A DNA stretch of 22,911 bases from Chloroflexota bacterium (GTDB lineage: Bacteria > Chloroflexota > Anaerolineae > Aggregatilineales > UBA3940), in assembly GCA_010092775.1 (NCBI GenBank), contig JAADYZ010000066.1, forward strand, positions 1-22,911, read 5' to 3'. A program made the translations under genes and the position numbers. The notes beneath the pieces were generated by a model. That model had not been told where the DNA came from and ran no database searches. It saw only the letters and a program-made list of their open reading frames with translations. The first letter of the stretch is position 1; the number at the start of each line of letters is the position of its first letter. Positions 14,238 to 22,027 of the stretch are shown piece after piece.

Positions 14238-16043
14238 TTAATTAGTCGGCACGGTGAAGAAAAAGGTCGTGCCCTTCCCTTTTTCGCTCTCGACACCCAT
14301 CTCGCCACCCTGTAGTTCTACCAGATTCTTGGCGATGGTCAGGCCCAACCCAGTCCCTGGCTGCTCACGGACATATTCATCTTCTGCGCGCCAGAACTTG
14401 GTGAACAGCCGATCGACTTGCTCCTTGCTCATCCCGATACCGGTATCCTGAATAGCCACACGGACCATCTTCTGGCCATCATGAGTCTGGGTTTCCGCTT
14501 TCACAGTGATCGTCCCACCATCGGGTGTGTATTTGTAGGCATTACTGATCAGGTTGATCAACACCTGTTGCAAGCGACGCGGATCAGCCTTCAACTTGGG
14601 CATCGTCTTGGGAATCTCGACCACCAGCTTGTGCTTCCGCTTGTCGATCTCGGTTTGCAAGGGCGGCATGGCCTTCTCCACGATGTCGTTTAGGTCGACA
14701 TCCTCCTCAATCTCCATTGCCATGCGCCCCGTTTCCAGGCGAGAGATGTCGCTCAAGTCGCTAACCAACACACTCATCCGCTCAACGTTGTCTTTAATAA
14801 TCTTGATGAAGCCAATCTGCTTCTCGTTCAAGCCGCCGAACAATTCAATCATCTCGGCGTAGCCTTTTATCGAGGTCATCGGCAGGCGAATCTCATGCGC
14901 CATCACCGAGACGAACTCAGTCTTGGCCATGTTAGCGCGATGAACAGCCTCGTATAGTCTGGCGTTTTCAATCGACACCGCAGCATGGTCAGCCAAGCGA
15001 ACGGCGAACTCCCGATCAGCTTCAGCGAACGATTTCTTGTCGGGCCGATGCAGTGCAATGAAACCGATACTGCGACCTTCCCGGCGGATCGGTACGATCA
15101 ATGTGCCGCCTTGCTCAAAAACACTATCCGCATTGACTTTCTCAATCGCATCGGGCGGTAGGGTTCCATGCTTGGCGATCACGCGTGATGTAGGTTCTTC
15201 CTCTAAATTCACCAGGCCAATCGCTCCACTTTCCGCCTTGGTAATTCGCACGGCCCATTGGAGCGTCTGGCCCATCACCTTCTCGAAGTCAAGGGTCTCG
15301 TTTAACTCTCGATCAATCTCCTGCATGATCGACAATTCGCGCACACGTGCGGCCAGCGCTTCGTCGGTCATCGTAAAGAGACGAGCATTTTCAATCGCGA
15401 TGGCCGCCTGCGAGGCAAACGTGGAGAGCATGTCTAGGTCACTTTCGTCAAACACGCCGCTCCGGATGCGATTGTCCACATAGACCACCCCGATGATGTC
15501 GCCGCGCGCCCTCAATGGGACACATTGGATCGACCGCAGGTTATGCGAAACCACGCTGGCTTGAGCTGCAAAACGTGGATCCTCGGTGGCATTCGTTGTG
15601 ACGACCTGTTCACCGGTACGGGCCACCTCACGAATGACACTCCGGCTGATCAAGAAGTCGTCCTCACCCAGTGTTTCCTGTGCGATGTTACGCGCCGATT
15701 TGAACTCGAGTTCGCCCTCATCGTCAATGAGCATTAAGAAGCCACGCTCGGCACCCGTCAACTGGATGATGGCGTCCATTACCTGGTTCAACACTTCTTC
15801 CAAGTCCAATGAGGAGCCCAACACCTGGCTGACTTCAAAGAGCGCAGCCAGCCGCTCTTGCTGCGCACTGCTCTCCTGATCCTGCATCATCGAACTGACG
15901 AGCTGGGTCAGCTCTTCCAGACGGGCCTGCAAATAGGCCGGGTCGATCATGTTGGCTTTCGCCTGGCTCTTGAGTAGTTGCAGGGTTTGCCGGGCGTTCG
16001 CCAATTCTCGCTTCAACTCGTTACTGGATAACCGTTCTGACAT
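14238..16043 (-). CDS. Cytoplasmic GAF-GAF sensor histidine kinase
   Basis: The 601-residue kinase has an N-terminal coiled coil (about 1-65), a first GAF domain (about 65-223), a second GAF domain (about 235-365), a HisKA dimerisation domain with phospho-acceptor His383 in 'MAHEIRLPMTS', and a HATPase_c domain with the N box 'INLISNAYKY' (496-505), the G1 box 'DTGIGM' (533-538) and the G2 box 'GTGLGL' (563-568). No transmembrane segment or signal peptide is seen, so it should sense a cytoplasmic small molecule or redox/ligand signal through the GAF domains. No response regulator or receiver domain is encoded nearby, so it is an orphan kinase. AAAGGA lies about 6-7 nt before the ATG. The H-box reads 'HEIRLPMT' where 'HELRTPLT' is usual, but the key residues are kept. 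Confidence 0.95.
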   Translation of the reverse strand: MSERLSSNELKRELANARQTLQLLKSQAKANMIDPAYLQARLEELTQLVSSMMQDQESSAQQERLAALFEVSQVLGSSLDLEEVLNQVMDAIIQLTGAERGFLMLIDDEGELEFKSARNIAQETLGEDDFLISRSVIREVARTGEQVVTTNATEDPRFAAQASVVSHNLRSIQCVPLRARGDIIGVVYVDNRIRSGVFDESDLDMLSTFASQAAIAIENARLFTMTDEALAARVRELSIMQEIDRELNETLDFEKVMGQTLQWAVRITKAESGAIGLVNLEEEPTSRVIAKHGTLPPDAIEKVNADSVFEQGGTLIVPIRREGRSIGFIALHRPDKKSFAEADREFAVRLADHAAVSIENARLYEAVHRANMAKTEFVSVMAHEIRLPMTSIKGYAEMIELFGGLNEKQIGFIKIIKDNVERMSVLVSDLSDISRLETGRMAMEIEEDVDLNDIVEKAMPPLQTEIDKRKHKLVVEIPKTMPKLKADPRRLQQVLINLISNAYKYTPDGGTITVKAETQTHDGQKMVRVAIQDTGIGMSKEQVDRLFTKFWRAEDEYVREQPGTGLGLTIAKNLVELQGGEMGVESEKGKGTTFFFTVPTN

Positions 16044-16088
16044 CAGGTGTCCTTTATAGTCGGCGCAGGGCGACGGGCTAGTGCTTCT

Positions 16089-16094
16089 ATTGTA
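16089..16094 (-). promoter_or_regulatory. Candidate -10 of the histidine kinase gene
   Basis: TACAAT on the minus strand (5 of 6 to consensus) lies 46 nt before the kinase ATG; no good -35 is seen 16-18 nt upstream. The 15-bp palindrome TCGCTTAATAAGCGA (16102-16116) sits where the -35 would be and may be a regulatory site. Confidence 0.3.
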
Positions 16095-16126
16095 TGCAAA
16101 ATCGCTTAATAAGCGAGTCCGAAAGA

Positions 16127-16144
16127 GGAATCTGTTAAGATTCC
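16127..16144 (-). terminator. Possible weak terminator after the nine-TM gene
   Basis: GGAATCT and AGATTCC form a 7-bp stem with a 4-nt loop, 12 nt after the stop at 16157. The following minus-strand bases (TCTTTC) are only moderately T-rich. Confidence 0.35.
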
Positions 16145-16156
16145 GCTATGCGCACG

Positions 16157-17635
16157 CTAACCCTGCGGTGGCGGCGGTGGCGGATGGTAGTTGCCATACT
16201 GGTCGTAAAAGCCACCATACTGATCATAGCGCACTGGATAAGGCTGGTACGGTTGCAGCGGCACCGTAGGCGCGTTGATCTGTGCCTCAGCCTGCGCTGA
16301 CGGCGTCACGATACCGAACCACTCTTTCAATACATCGTCCATGATGTTGAAGTAGAACCACAATAACCCGGTGAAGCTGATCAGGCTCAATAACACCACC
16401 CACATGAATCTGACGTTGGAGGTGAAAAAAGAGGATAGAAATTCACTCTGCGGGTTGAGCAAAGCATGATTGAACAGGAAGGCCACCGGGACAAATAGAA
16501 CCAGCCAGATGAACCAGTTCCACTTCATAATGGACTGGCCGCTGCCATAAGCCAGAGGGAGCAAGCTGAAGAAGGCCGTCTCCAACGCGATCAGAAAGAC
16601 AATCAAACTCACATTCTGGATCAGCGTCAACACTAGAGCGATGTTGTCCACAAACTCCGGCGATATTTGCAGCAGCAGGGCATCGAGCACTTGCCCGCTC
16701 AAGAACCAAGCCACCGCCCCAAAGAAACTAACCAGGACAATCTCTAGAATGCCGAGGGCGGCTTCGCGCCGCTTGCGCTTGTTTTCGGGCATGTTGTCGA
16801 AATCGACACCGGCTGGCGCACCGAAAATGATGCCAGGCGTCAATTGCAGAAGGACCGACAGCCCAACCGATCCGATCGCTGCAAGCAAGCTAATCGGGTA
16901 GAGGTGAAAGCTAGATGGCAATTCCCAGGAGCGTGCCAGAATGCGACGGGCGATGTCGCCTGAGAAACTGATCAGCCCAACAGCAAAGGCTAAGGCAACC
17001 GCCAAAACCGCGCCGTCCGGAGATAGGATCGATGTCCCCTGTTCTAGTAGAGCAAAGATAATGCCATATAGTGCGATCATCGCCACAACAATGGGCAGGG
17101 TGAAACACCCCTTGCGAATGCCGGCTGTAGCACTCCAGCCGATGACCTTGCCCAGCCAGGCGACAGGCTTGGTAACACCCAGCCAATCTAGCCAGGCCTG
17201 AATGCGATGTTGTTCCTCTCGCCACATGTTATCGAGCAGCGTGGTACAGACCCCAAAGATCAAGGCCATCAAAATGGCGAGAAAAAGGTTGGTGCCAATG
17301 ACGGGGGCCTCGCCTGAAAGCTGCTGAGGAGCCGGGACCTTATCGACCAGTGGACGGCGCTCTACAACCTCGGAGAGGGGGACACCTCCCTCTTCTTTCA
17401 CCACATCAGGGATCACTAGATCGGGAATGTTCACCCCTGTTAGCTCGCCAAACTCGTCTAGCCGTTCGCTGCTAGGCAGCGGCAGAGCTTCGGTGTTGAT
17501 TTCGGGTGGCTCTGGCAAGCTGGGGATCGCGCGATTGGCCAAACCAGTGCTATAGATAAGCAGCGCCAAAGCCGCACACAGAAACAACACAGCGCCGATC
17601 AGAAAGGTGATCAGGCGGAAAAAGAGTTTCGTCAT
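16157..17635 (-). CDS. Multi-pass membrane protein, about nine TM, Pro/Tyr-rich tail
   Basis: The 492-residue protein has an N-terminal TM helix (about 5-29), a Pro/Glu-rich extracytoplasmic loop (about 37-108), and about eight further TM helices between about 112 and 440. A short hydrophilic tail holds repeated Tyr-Gln-Pro and Tyr-Gly elements and ends in six prolines and 'QG'. Between helices 5 and 6 is 'TPGIIFGAPAGVDFDN', and before helix 5 'FSGDIARRILARSW'. These look like the scaffold of intramembrane peptidase-like proteins, but there is no HExxH, so no activity is proposed. The tail could bind partner proteins. No strong Shine-Dalgarno is seen. It lies 49 nt after the stalked protein gene (17685-18491), probably in the same transcript. 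Family not recognised. Confidence 0.75.
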   Translation of the reverse strand: MTKLFFRLITFLIGAVLFLCAALALLIYSTGLANRAIPSLPEPPEINTEALPLPSSERLDEFGELTGVNIPDLVIPDVVKEEGGVPLSEVVERRPLVDKVPAPQQLSGEAPVIGTNLFLAILMALIFGVCTTLLDNMWREEQHRIQAWLDWLGVTKPVAWLGKVIGWSATAGIRKGCFTLPIVVAMIALYGIIFALLEQGTSILSPDGAVLAVALAFAVGLISFSGDIARRILARSWELPSSFHLYPISLLAAIGSVGLSVLLQLTPGIIFGAPAGVDFDNMPENKRKRREAALGILEIVLVSFFGAVAWFLSGQVLDALLLQISPEFVDNIALVLTLIQNVSLIVFLIALETAFFSLLPLAYGSGQSIMKWNWFIWLVLFVPVAFLFNHALLNPQSEFLSSFFTSNVRFMWVVLLSLISFTGLLWFYFNIMDDVLKEWFGIVTPSAQAEAQINAPTVPLQPYQPYPVRYDQYGGFYDQYGNYHPPPPPPQG

Positions 17636-17684
17636 AAGGTGACGCTCATCCTGTCAAGCCCGCCAAGCGGACTTAATTGCAAGC

Positions 17685-18491
17685 CTATTGGACGGTAATG
17701 GTAATACGTGGCCCGAGAACGCGCCAATCACCTGCCCCCTCTTCACAGGTCGTGACATCAGGGAAGCACAGACTGAAATCCAGTTGATACTCTCCGGGAT
17801 CACCAATACCAGGGATGCCGTCTTCCCAATTCACTGTCTGTCCCGGGTCCAGGCTCCAATTCCGCCAGCTCGTCTGGAAGAAGCCGGTCGGCTCCCCATC
17901 GCGCAGCAAATTCACCCCAGCGATGCCGATCGTGGTGGGGTCAGTCTGGCTGGCGTTTGTCACGCTAAAATTGAACACCACCCGCTCATTAACCGCAAAA
18001 GTCGTTTTGGGTGTGGAGAAAGTCACGTTGGTAACGAACTCGTTGCCAGCAGCTTCTTCGACCGTCGGTGTGGCCGTCGGTTGTGGAACAGCCGTTGGTT
18101 GCGGAGCAGCCGTTGGCTGTGGCGCAGTCGTTGCAGGCGCCGAAGTGGGGGCGGTCGTTGGGGCAGGCGTCGGCTCTTCTGGAGGAACTTCCTCCGGCGA
18201 GCCTTCACCTGAAGAGCCCTCATCAGCCGGGGCAGACTCGGTCGTTGGCTCTTCCACCGCTGTGGCAGGCTGCTGGGGAGCCTCCATGGTTGCGGTAGCA
18301 ATGACCACCGTCCGCGCAATCGTAGGACTGGCCTCTGCCGTCACCTCTACTGCGCTTGTTTCTGAAGCCTGCGGACTCAAAAAGAAGAACACGCCAGCAC
18401 CAACCAACACACCACAAACTATCACCACGCCGATAACACCGGCAAGGATAGGTACGATGGGTAAGCTGCGCTCCGTGGATTGTTCAGCCAT
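17685..18491 (-). CDS. Membrane-anchored stalked protein with Ig-like C-terminal domain
   Basis: The 268 residues comprise a short cytoplasmic start, a single TM/signal-anchor helix (about 14-36, 'GVIGVVIVCGVLVGAGVFFF'), a long stalk rich in Pro, Thr, Ala and Glu (about 40-150), and a compact beta domain of about 115 residues at the C-terminus. The end domain starts 'FVTNVTFSTPKTTFAVNERV', has a Cys pair ('LCFPDVTTC') and ends 'ITITVQ'. Its strand pattern ('VNERVVFNFSVTNAS', 'LDPGQTVNW') fits an Ig/FN3-like or CARDB-type fold. The stalk contains three tandem 18-nt repeats. It diverges from the GNAT-like gene and has its own promoter. No enzymatic motif is seen; an extracytoplasmic adhesion or scaffold role is inferred. 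Confidence 0.75.
   Translation of the reverse strand: MAEQSTERSLPIVPILAGVIGVVIVCGVLVGAGVFFFLSPQASETSAVEVTAEASPTIARTVVIATATMEAPQQPATAVEEPTTESAPADEGSSGEGSPEEVPPEEPTPAPTTAPTSAPATTAPQPTAAPQPTAVPQPTATPTVEEAAGNEFVTNVTFSTPKTTFAVNERVVFNFSVTNASQTDPTTIGIAGVNLLRDGEPTGFFQTSWRNWSLDPGQTVNWEDGIPGIGDPGEYQLDFSLCFPDVTTCEEGAGDWRVLGPRITITVQ
18073..18126 (-). repeat. Three tandem 18-nt repeats coding the Pro/Thr stalk
   Basis: Units at 18073-18090, 18091-18108 and 18109-18126 differ at only a few positions, and a partial fourth follows. On the coding (minus) strand they give a PQPTA-type hexapeptide. They keep the frame and are therefore part of the gene at 17685-18491, prone to slippage but not an array of another kind. 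Confidence 0.8.
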
Positions 18492-18550
18492 AAGAATTTA
18501 CTCGCTTGTGGTTCGCCGCTCTCTATCGCGACATGAGCTTTAGCGGCGAG

Positions 18551-18580
18551 ATTATAGCGGTAGGCGCAACGTCCTCACAA
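18551..18580 (-). promoter_or_regulatory. Promoter of the stalked-protein gene
   Basis: TTGTGA (18580-18575), an 18-nt spacer and a perfect TATAAT (18556-18551) on the minus strand. The predicted start near 18544 gives a 5' UTR of about 53 nt. The -35 is identical to that of the alaX-ileS operon promoter. Confidence 0.6.
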
Positions 18581-18601
18581 ACCAACGCCGCATTCTTGCT
18601 T

Positions 18602-18629
18602 TTGCGTGACTCTGTCACCGTGTTACAAT
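18602..18629 (+). promoter_or_regulatory. Promoter of the GNAT-like/R3H unit
   Basis: TTGCGT (18602-18607), 16 nt, and TACAAT (18624-18629) form a moderate sigma-70 promoter on the plus strand, back to back with the promoter at 18551-18580. The 5' UTR would be about 53 nt. Confidence 0.45.
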
Positions 18630-18680
18630 CGTATATGACTTGAATTTGTGGTAGCAATGCAACATTGTATTTATTGTAAC
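18622..18680. repeat. ATTGT/ACAAT half-site repeats in the GNAT-gene leader
   Basis: GTTACAAT (18622-18629) and ATTGTAAC (18673-18680) are perfect inverted copies. Between them CAATG (18655-18659) and CATTG (18663-18667) form another small inverted repeat, extending to a further ATTGT. The first copy overlaps the -10 and the last overlaps the ribosome binding region, so an operator or a leader hairpin hiding the Shine-Dalgarno is possible. Confidence 0.4.
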
Positions 18681-18688
18681 AGGAGCTT

Positions 18689-19678
18689 ATGGTACCCTTC
18701 GACAGTTCTGACCCAGAGAGCGGCGTGCGAGCATTTCGCTGGCATGACTTGCCTTTTGCCTACCGTATGGCCGGGACGGGAACCAGTCTGGATACCCAGT
18801 TGGGCTTGACCGTTGGTGATGACAATCTGCATCACGCCCTCTTAACCGGCACCGGACGCACTCAAATCTACGTGCTTCGTGAGCGCGAGCAAGAGGCGAT
18901 GGGTGTTGTGCACTTTCTCCCAGAAAGCCAGCAGTCTCGCTTAGCCTATCTAGCTCCATCGCTCAATGCTTTACCGCATGAGAATCTGTGGCTCAAACTG
19001 CTGGATGGGCTCACGCGGATGGCTGGTCGGCGCGGTGTGATCAATATGATCGCAGAGATCGATGAGAGCGCACCAGAGCTTGAAGTGCTGCGCGAAAGCA
19101 ACTTCGGTGTCTATTCGCGCCAGTTCATTTGGGAGCGCCCCGCTGGCCCGCTTGATCTTGACGATGAGCTGGACCCGGTCTTGCAGCCCATGACCACCAT
19201 AGACGAGGGGTCGGCGCTGGCTTTGTACAGCATGCTGGTGCCCCGTTTGATGCAGCAGGTGGAACCACCCCCAACCAGTGCAGATACGGTCTACGTTCTG
19301 CGCGGAGACATGCAGGTGGAAGGCGTCTTGGCCGTCTATCGCGGCCCGCATCGCACCTTGTTTGATGTGTATCTGCATCCGCGCACTTATCGCGCTGCAC
19401 CCAACATGATCCGCCACGCTTTGGAGCTACTGCGTGCCGACTCGCGCCCCATCTGTTGTCGGGTTCGATCCTACATGGACTGGGTTAGCCCGACCCTGGC
19501 TGACTTGGGCTTTGAGTACCTGACTGAACAAGCCGTTATGGTCCGTCATTTAGCCGCCCGCATCGGGAAATACGCGTTCTCATCGGTAGGCTTAGCTGAA
19601 AACGTCTCCCTGTTAACCAAGTTAACAATCTCGACTTTAGAGAGAGACGAAACGACCGCCTACTGGAACGTCAACTGA
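18689..19678 (+). CDS. GNAT-like acetyltransferase-fold protein, function unknown
   Basis: The 329-residue protein appears to contain two acetyltransferase-like halves. The N-terminal half (about 1-155) includes 'QIYVLREREQEAMGVVHF'. The C-terminal half (about 185-300) has 'VYVLRGDMQVEGVLAVY', 'TLFDVYLHPRTYRAAPNMIRHALELL' and 'LADLGFEYLTEQAVMVRHL', a layout typical of GNAT folds. A classic acetyl-CoA loop (Q/RxxGxG/A) is not clear, so catalysis is uncertain. No signal peptide or TM segment. AGGAG is only 3 nt before the ATG, a short but possible spacing. It is 14 nt upstream of the SpoIIIAA/R3H gene and co-transcribed with it. Confidence 0.65.
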   Translation: MVPFDSSDPESGVRAFRWHDLPFAYRMAGTGTSLDTQLGLTVGDDNLHHALLTGTGRTQIYVLREREQEAMGVVHFLPESQQSRLAYLAPSLNALPHENLWLKLLDGLTRMAGRRGVINMIAEIDESAPELEVLRESNFGVYSRQFIWERPAGPLDLDDELDPVLQPMTTIDEGSALALYSMLVPRLMQQVEPPPTSADTVYVLRGDMQVEGVLAVYRGPHRTLFDVYLHPRTYRAAPNMIRHALELLRADSRPICCRVRSYMDWVSPTLADLGFEYLTEQAVMVRHLAARIGKYAFSSVGLAENVSLLTKLTISTLERDETTAYWNVN

Positions 19679-19692
19679 AGACAACGGAGCAC

Positions 19693-21330
19693 ATGGAAAC
19701 TCGAGTAACAGACGATCTTTCATCTCTCTTGATGCTCATTCCGTCTGATATTGCTCAGGCGATCAAAGATCTTGACCGGAACGATAACTTACTGGAAATC
19801 ATCCTCGACCTGGGCCGTGTCCCTACCGCCCGCTACACCGATGGTGAGTACGTGTTGGTGGACCGCGAAGTAGCCCCGCAGGACATCGAGTTGGTTGTCT
19901 TGCAAGTCGGTGACTTCGACGCGGATAATCGGGCAGGTATCGAGCGCAGCTTGCATCGTATCTCTGCGCTGCGCAATCGGCGCGGAGAAGTGGTCGGATT
20001 GACCTGCCGCGTCGGTCGGGCTGTTTTTGGTACCATCGAGATCATTCAAGACATCATTGAGTCGGGGCGCAGCCTGCTCTTCTTGGGTCGCCCAGGCGTC
20101 GGCAAGACGACTATGCTGCGCGAAGCAGCCCGTGTGCTAGCCGAGGCCAAGCGAGTGGTGATTGTCGATACATCGAACGAGATCGGCGGAGACGGCGATA
20201 TTCCGCATCCTGCGGTTGGCAAGGCGCGCCGCATTCAGGTGCCGATGCCCAGCCTTCAGCATGAAGTCATGATTGAGGCTGTCGAGAATCACAACCCTGA
20301 AGTGATCATCATTGATGAGATTGGCCGCGAACTCGAGGCCCTCGCCGCCCGCACGATTAACGAGCGCGGCGTTCAACTCATCGGTACCGCTCACGGCATC
20401 ACGTTGGACAACCTCTTGCTCAATCCCACCCTTTCGGACCTAGTAGGCGGGATCGAGAGCGTGACCCTCTCTGACGAGGAGGCGCGCCGTCGTGGCACGC
20501 AGAAGACGGTGTTGGAGCGTCGCGCTCCGCCCACCTTCGATGTGGTGATTGAAATCCAAACGCGCGATCAACTCACGGTCCATCATGATGTGACCCAATC
20601 AGTGGATACGCTGCTGCGCGGTCGCCCCCCGCTGGGCGAAATTCGTCGCCGTGCCGCGACTGGGGAAATTCTGATCGAAGCGGCCCCCGCGCCACAGGCG
20701 GTCGAAACGGAGTCTCCAAACGGCGGCAAGAGTAAAAAGCGTAATCGTCGCAATAACGAAAAAGCACAGGTGCAGGCATCAGAGCCCGCTCCGATTCGTC
20801 AGCAGCTCGCTCAGATCACAGAAGCGCCTCAGCCCGACATCCAGATCAAGTCAACTGGGCGCACCACCACCCTGGTGGTCTATCCCTACGGCATTGCCCG
20901 CAACCGGCTAATCGAAGCTGCGCGGCGCTTTAAGGTGCCCCTCAATATCACCGACTCACTGGATGATGCTGATCTGCTGATGACGCTTAAGAATTTCTAC
21001 CGCCGCCGCCCGCGCCTCATTGCTGACGCCGAGCAGCGTGGCATTCAAATCTTCGTCTTGCGCTCCAACACGATCACGCAGATCGAAAATGCTGTCATCG
21101 ACCTGTTCGAGTTGGAGGTCGAGATGGATGAGGACGATGAAGTCATGCGTGCCATCCGTGAAGCAGAGGAAGGCATCAAATCGGTGTTGGGTGGGGTCAG
21201 CCCGGTAGACCTCAGTCCGCAGGCAGCTTCCATCCGCCGCCGTCAGCATGAAGTCATCCGCCAGGCTAATCTGATCTCTCACAGCTACGGCAAAGAGCCG
21301 AATCGACACGTGCGCATCTTCCGCCCCTAG
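19693..21330 (+). CDS. SpoIIIAA/Ycf45-like AAA ATPase with R3H domain
   Basis: The 545 residues begin with a 110-residue N-terminal region ('SLLMLIPSDIAQAIKD...LEIILDLGRVPTARY') typical of SpoIIIAA-like proteins. A P-loop ATPase follows with Walker A 'GRPGVGKTT' (132-140), 'VVIVDTSNEIGGDGDIPH' (155-172) and Walker B 'VIIIDEIG' (204-211). There is a Lys/Arg/Asn-rich linker near 340-360, then a central alpha/beta region (about 385-480). The last 40 residues form an R3H-type segment ('RRRQHEVIRQANLISHSYGKEP'), which binds single-stranded nucleic acid in other proteins. Such ATPase-R3H proteins occur in cyanobacteria (Ycf45), plastids and Chloroflexota, and their role is not settled. GGAG lies 3 nt before the ATG. 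No sporulation genes are seen nearby. Confidence 0.9.
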   Translation: METRVTDDLSSLLMLIPSDIAQAIKDLDRNDNLLEIILDLGRVPTARYTDGEYVLVDREVAPQDIELVVLQVGDFDADNRAGIERSLHRISALRNRRGEVVGLTCRVGRAVFGTIEIIQDIIESGRSLLFLGRPGVGKTTMLREAARVLAEAKRVVIVDTSNEIGGDGDIPHPAVGKARRIQVPMPSLQHEVMIEAVENHNPEVIIIDEIGRELEALAARTINERGVQLIGTAHGITLDNLLLNPTLSDLVGGIESVTLSDEEARRRGTQKTVLERRAPPTFDVVIEIQTRDQLTVHHDVTQSVDTLLRGRPPLGEIRRRAATGEILIEAAPAPQAVETESPNGGKSKKRNRRNNEKAQVQASEPAPIRQQLAQITEAPQPDIQIKSTGRTTTLVVYPYGIARNRLIEAARRFKVPLNITDSLDDADLLMTLKNFYRRRPRLIADAEQRGIQIFVLRSNTITQIENAVIDLFELEVEMDEDDEVMRAIREAEEGIKSVLGGVSPVDLSPQAASIRRRQHEVIRQANLISHSYGKEPNRHVRIFRP

Positions 21331-21360
21331 TCGAGCGGCTCCAATTGATCCGAACATCCC

Positions 21361-21383
21361 AAGGGCACCGCTGCGTGCCCTTT
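21361..21383 (+). terminator. Possible terminator or attenuator between the R3H gene and tmk
   Basis: AAGGGCAC (21361-21368) pairs with GTGCCCTT (21375-21382), an 8-bp stem with a 6-nt loop, followed by TGTGTT. It lies about 30 nt after the R3H stop and 15 nt before the tmk ATG. The T-run is weak, so partial read-through into tmk is likely. Confidence 0.5.
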
Positions 21384-21397
21384 GTGTTGGGGGGCCT

Positions 21398-22027
21398 ATG
21401 TTCATCACTTTTGAAGGCACAGACGGTGGCGGTAAGTCCACCCAGATTCCGCGGCTTGGGGCTCAGCTCAGGGCACGTGGCTATGAGGTCGTCACCACGC
21501 GCGACCCTGGTGGGACGGCCATTGGTGATCAGATTCGTGACGTGCTCCACCGCCTTGACAATGAGCACATGCACCCGGTGACCGAACTGCTGCTCTACTC
21601 CGCATCCAGGGCGCAAATGGTCAATGAGGTCGTCCGACCTGCGCTGGCTCAGGGCAAAGTCGTGCTAGCCGACCGCTTCTACGACAGCACCACCGCCTAT
21701 CAGGGCTACGGGCGCGGGCTAGATCAAACCGCCCTAGGGATGGTCACCAAGCTGGCGACCGGGGGATTGGCCCCAGACCTCACCCTTTACTTTGATTTGC
21801 CACCTGCATTGGCGCTCGACCGTCGCAAATCGGATCAGCAGGCCGAATGGAATCGTATGGATGCCGAAGAACTGGCGTTTCACCAGCGCGTTTATGACGG
21901 CTACCGGAAGCTCATCGCAGAGGAGCCACAGCGATGGGTCGTGATTGACGCGAATCAATCCGTTGAAGCTGTCGAGCGCGACGTCCTAAACGCCGTGGTC
22001 GAGCGGCTGCACATCGCCCGCTCTTAA
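21398..22027 (+). CDS. tmk: Thymidylate kinase
   Basis: The enzyme phosphorylates dTMP to dTDP for DNA synthesis. The 209 residues match the family length. The P-loop 'EGTDGGGKST' is at 6-15, 'TRDPGGT' at 34-40 (usually TREPGGT; Asp replaces Glu), and the DRY/DRF motif in 'DRFYDSTTAYQGYGRG' at 92-107. The LID region 'DRRKSDQQAEWNRMDAE' carries a short Arg-containing loop. A G-rich run (GGGGGG) lies 3 nt before the ATG as the Shine-Dalgarno. The stop overlaps the convergent fmdB-like stop by 3 nt. It is probably transcribed with the preceding R3H gene at reduced level because of the hairpin between. Confidence 0.97.
   Translation: MFITFEGTDGGGKSTQIPRLGAQLRARGYEVVTTRDPGGTAIGDQIRDVLHRLDNEHMHPVTELLLYSASRAQMVNEVVRPALAQGKVVLADRFYDSTTAYQGYGRGLDQTALGMVTKLATGGLAPDLTLYFDLPPALALDRRKSDQQAEWNRMDAEELAFHQRVYDGYRKLIAEEPQRWVVIDANQSVEAVERDVLNAVVERLHIARS

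Noticed and set aside
16102..16116. Terminator from the palindrome TCGCTTAATAAGCGA
   Set aside because: The loop would be one base and the real stem only 4-5 bp AT-rich pairs, so a DNA-binding site or chance is more likely.
18073..18126. CRISPR or regulatory array
   Set aside because: The 18-nt units are directly adjacent without spacers and keep the reading frame of the stalk.
17815..18543. Plus-strand open frame of 242 codons opposite the stalked protein
   Set aside because: Its Gly/Ala/Val repeats are the complement of the Pro/Thr stalk; the minus-strand gene has a promoter, a TM anchor and a folded end domain.
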